64,000 nucleotides of DNA, from NCBI RefSeq assembly GCF_010119195.1, contig NZ_WRXL01000005.1, positions 1 to 64,000 of the forward strand, read 5' to 3'. Each line of letters starts with the position of its first letter. Positions within the stretch are counted from its first letter, which is position 1. Under the pieces are notes generated by a model. It worked only from the letters and a program-made list of their open reading frames with translations. It was not told the origin of the DNA and did not search any database. The position numbers were made by a program, and so were the translations under genes. Shown here one piece after another: positions 61,396 through 64,000 of this stretch. The stretch comes from Haloarcula salina (GTDB taxonomy: Archaea; Halobacteriota; Halobacteria; Halobacteriales; Haloarculaceae).

Positions 61396-62874
61396 ATGGG
61401 TTCCCAGATTGGGCTGGCGCGTGCTCACGACGCGGCCACGGAAAGCGACGGACAGATCAGGGTGCTCCACGTCGACGACGAGCCCAACTTCGCCGAGACC
61501 ACCGCGATGTTCCTCCAGCAGGAGAGCGAACGAATCACAGTCGAAGCGGAGACAGCACCTCAGCGAGTGCGCTCGCGGCTCGACGAGGCAGATTTCGACT
61601 GTATCGTCAGCGACTATCAGATGCCGGGACTCGACGGACTGGAAGTCCTCGAAGAAGTCCGGGCCGAGTATCCGAACGTCCCGTTCATCCTCTTCACCGG
61701 GAAGGGGTCTGAGGAGGTCGCCAGCGAGTCGATATCGCTCGGCGTGACCGACTACCTCCAGAAGGAGGGTGGGACCGACCAGTTCGCGGTGCTGGCCAAC
61801 CGCATCGAGAACGCCGTCGCCCGCGTCCGCGCCGAGGAGGCGGCGAGCGACTACAAGCGACAACTCGAACACCGCGACCGAGAGCTGGAACGAATACTGG
61901 CAGCGACGCCCGACGCCGTCGTCATCGTGGATGAGGACGGCGTGATTCGACAGCTGAACGAAAGCGCCGCCGACCTGTTCGAGTACGAGCAAGAAGCGCT
62001 TCGCGGCAAATCGGTCGAGGAGCTCATGCCGGAGCAGTACCGTAAAGAGCACGTGACGCTCCGAGAGGAGTACGTCGAAGACCCGACGCCCCGGCCGATG
62101 GGCGCCGGACTCGACCTCACGGCGGTGCGACGCGGCGGCGAGCGATTCCCCGTGGAGATCAGCCTCGGGCCGCTCCACATCGACGGCGAGACGCGGATCA
62201 TGGCGACGATCACCGACATCACGGAGCGAAAGCGACGCGAGCAGGAACTGAAACGGCAGAACAAGCGCCTCGACGAGTTCGCCAGTATCGTCTCACACGA
62301 CCTCCGCGCCCCGCTCGGCCTCGCGACGGCGAACCACGAACTCGTCAGCGACAACTGCGAGGGCGAAGCGGTCGAGCGACTCGGAGACGCGCTCGACCGC
62401 ATGGACGCGCTCATCGACGACCTCCTCACGTTCGCCCGACAGGGGACGCAGGTCATCGACGCCTCACCCGTTCCCCTGACGCGAGCGGTCAACTCGGCGT
62501 GGACCGCGACCGGTGCGGACGAGGCGACGCTCGACGTGCCCGACGAGCTCGACACCATCGTCTGTGACGAGGCCCGACTCCTCCAGCTCCTCGAGAACCT
62601 TTTCAGGAACGCGAGGGCACACGGTGGCGACGAGGTCACGGTCCGGGTCGGGCCGCTCTCGGACGGCTTCTACGTCGCGGACGACGGTCCCGGGATACCC
62701 GCGAGCGAGCGCGAGAAGGTCTTCGAGACGGGATATTCGACGGCGGAGGACGGGACCGGCTTCGGACTGGCGATCGTCGAACAGATCGTCGACGCGCACG
62801 GGTGGTCGATCCGGGTCGCGGCGAGCGAAGAGAGCGGCGCGCGGTTCGAGGTCACCGGCGTGACGGTCAAGTGA
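61396..62874 (+). CDS. Receiver-PAS histidine kinase
   Basis: From ATG 61396 the protein has 492 residues; ATG 61357 is an alternative. The N-terminal receiver domain (about 20-135) has the acidic pair in HVDDEP, the phosphorylatable Asp in IVSDYQMPGLDG, and the Thr and Lys of FTGKG and YLQKEGG. A PAS domain (about 150-270) precedes FASIVSHDLRAPLGLATANH with the kinase His, and an HATPase domain (LLENLFRNARAHGG, DDGPGIP, GTGFGLAIVEQIVDAHGW). Receiver-first kinases are common in haloarchaea and probably receive phosphate from another kinase. Confidence 0.9.
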   Translation: MGSQIGLARAHDAATESDGQIRVLHVDDEPNFAETTAMFLQQESERITVEAETAPQRVRSRLDEADFDCIVSDYQMPGLDGLEVLEEVRAEYPNVPFILFTGKGSEEVASESISLGVTDYLQKEGGTDQFAVLANRIENAVARVRAEEAASDYKRQLEHRDRELERILAATPDAVVIVDEDGVIRQLNESAADLFEYEQEALRGKSVEELMPEQYRKEHVTLREEYVEDPTPRPMGAGLDLTAVRRGGERFPVEISLGPLHIDGETRIMATITDITERKRREQELKRQNKRLDEFASIVSHDLRAPLGLATANHELVSDNCEGEAVERLGDALDRMDALIDDLLTFARQGTQVIDASPVPLTRAVNSAWTATGADEATLDVPDELDTIVCDEARLLQLLENLFRNARAHGGDEVTVRVGPLSDGFYVADDGPGIPASEREKVFETGYSTAEDGTGFGLAIVEQIVDAHGWSIRVAASEESGARFEVTGVTVK

Positions 62875-63019
62875 CGACCGGCGCGCCACGTGCAGGATCC
62901 GCGACGATTGTTTCCGACAGCCACTCGCGTGCAGGTTCGATTTCCGACTGTCTGCAGGGTACTCTCAGTTGGTGATAAGACGAGTGCAGTTTTATTTCTC
63001 TCTGGTCCCGAGATAGTAT

Positions 63020-64000
63020 ATGCCCAGTCTCTCGGCGGCCGACGAACTCTCGACGCTCTTGGCGCACTCTCACGACATCCTCACCGTCGTCGACGACGAG
63101 GGGACGATCGCGTACGTCAGCCCCGCCGTCGAGACGATTTTCGGATACGAACCGGAGAGCCGTATCGGAAGGAACGTCTTCGAGTCGATCCACCCGGACG
63201 ACCGAGGCGCGGTCGTAGAGCGCTTCGAGAGCCTGCTCGAATCGCCCGAAGAGGTCACCCAGCCGGTCACGTACCGACAGCGTCACCACGACGGCCACTG
63301 GGTATGGCTCGAGTCGGTCGCCGGGAGTCACACGGAGACGGCCCCCTACGGATACGTCGTCAACTCCCGCGATATCACGGAGCGCAAGGAGCGCGAGCGG
63401 GAACTCGCCGAGGAGCGACAGAAGTACGAAGCCCTCGTCGAACAGGGCACCGAAGGGGTCGTCATCGTCCAGGACAGTGAACTCCAGTTCGTCAATCAGG
63501 CGATGAGCTCGCTGACGGGGCTGCCGGAATCCGAACTCCTCGGCCGGTCTTTCCGCGACGTTATCGCCCCGGAGTACCACGACCTCGTCACGCGGCGGTA
63601 CGAGGAGCGGATCCACGGCGAGAGCCCCCCGTCGCGGTACGACATCGAGATCGTCACCGCCGACGGCGACCGGCGGGACATCGACCTCGAGGTGTCGTGT
63701 ATCCAGTATCGCGGCGAACCGGCGACGATGGCCACGCTCCACGATATCACCGACCGGAAGGCCTACGAGCAACGGCTGGAGGAGCAACGCGACGATCTCG
63801 ACCTCCTGAATCAGGTGCTTCGACACGACATCCGCAACGACCTCCAGTTGGTCACCGCCTACGCCGACCTGCTGACGGACCACGTAGACGACGAAGAGGG
63901 CGAAGCGTACCTCGAAACTCTCCGTGAGAGCTCCGAGCACGCGGTCGAGTTGACCCAGACGGCGCGGGACATGGCTGAGGTCATGCTCACGACGGCGGCG
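63020..64000 (+). CDS. PAS-domain sensor histidine kinase (3' truncated by window end)
   Basis: The frame opens at ATG 63020 and continues past the window (327 codons visible). Two PAS domains (about 10-118, HDILTVVDDEGTIAYVSPAV, and 128-250, EGVVIVQDSELQFVNQAMS), each ending in a DIT(E/D)RK linker, are followed by the histidine region LNQVLRHDIRNDLQLVTAYA. The catalytic ATPase domain lies beyond the edge. TATA-like text precedes the start (GTTTTATTTC, about 62989). It follows the receiver-kinase by 145 bases on the same strand. Confidence 0.88.
   Translation, partial: MPSLSAADELSTLLAHSHDILTVVDDEGTIAYVSPAVETIFGYEPESRIGRNVFESIHPDDRGAVVERFESLLESPEEVTQPVTYRQRHHDGHWVWLESVAGSHTETAPYGYVVNSRDITERKERERELAEERQKYEALVEQGTEGVVIVQDSELQFVNQAMSSLTGLPESELLGRSFRDVIAPEYHDLVTRRYEERIHGESPPSRYDIEIVTADGDRRDIDLEVSCIQYRGEPATMATLHDITDRKAYEQRLEEQRDDLDLLNQVLRHDIRNDLQLVTAYADLLTDHVDDEEGEAYLETLRESSEHAVELTQTARDMAEVMLTTAA

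Noticed and set aside
1-64000. CRISPR arrays, insertion sequences, integrases, origins of replication, rRNA.
   Set aside because: No regularly spaced repeats, transposase motifs, attachment-site duplications, Orc/Cdc6 gene or rRNA-like sequence were seen.

Overview
The window reads as a haloarchaeal (class Halobacteria) genome segment. The evidence is GC-rich coding DNA, very acidic proteins, Tat-type signal peptides followed by lipoboxes on nearly every substrate-binding protein, leaderless start codons about 25 to 30 bases after TATA-like elements, AT-rich intergenic gaps, and a glucose dehydrogenase and GyrB of clear haloarchaeal type. I saw no rRNA or tRNA gene, transposase, integrase or CRISPR array. 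Apart from gyrB, the content is accessory: transport, sugar and acid catabolism, metal uptake, regulators and sensor kinases.

Layout. 1-430: the end of a sugar ABC transporter operon. 520-4650: a cobalt/nickel-type ECF transporter (cbiMNQO-like) beside a frameshifted NikR-like regulator and a truncated DUF1405 remnant. 4672-7315: a nitrate/sulfonate/taurine-type ABC transporter. 7643-11983: an iron regulon, with three tandem paralogous siderophore-binding lipoproteins and a NifU-like Fe-S protein, and three TTTAGG-N4-CCTAAA operators of DtxR/IdeR type. 12521-23294: a divergent IclR regulator, a complete sugar ABC transporter, and an unassigned catabolic set (creatininase-family amidohydrolase, TIM-barrel glycosidase-like protein, enolase-superfamily enzyme, SDR, RidA, HAD phosphatase). 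23432-27636: single oxidoreductases (luciferase-like, Zn alcohol dehydrogenase, aldo/keto reductase) and a lipoprotein. 27667-38904: a PAS kinase, a degenerate M24 protein, a GH43-RICIN enzyme, an SMP-30 lactonase, an orphan gyrB and a DUF3604 protein. 39214-43277: a five-gene ABC operon with two different permeases. 43349-47437: an AbrB-PhoU regulator and a TetR regulator between two genes that share one operator motif, a zinc-ribbon membrane protein and a MATE exporter. 48229-57661: an IclR regulator, a DgoD-like dehydratase, a Gfo/Idh/MocA dehydrogenase, glucose dehydrogenase and a second complete sugar ABC transporter. 58536-64000: an AIM24 protein and a cluster of PAS histidine kinases, including one kinase remnant.

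How the parts work together. Two self-contained carbohydrate modules each pair an ABC importer with oxidative, phosphorylation-poor catabolic enzymes and an IclR regulator, as expected for a heterotroph using plant-derived sugars or sugar acids; the GH43 enzyme and lactonase fit the same lifestyle. Metal homeostasis is represented by the ECF transporter and the iron regulon. The best candidates for undescribed biology are the 13.8-23.3 kb catabolic operon, the DtxR-type regulon of binding proteins without a transporter core, the TetR/zinc-ribbon/MATE circuit with its shared operator and upstream mini-ORF, and the orphan gyrB.
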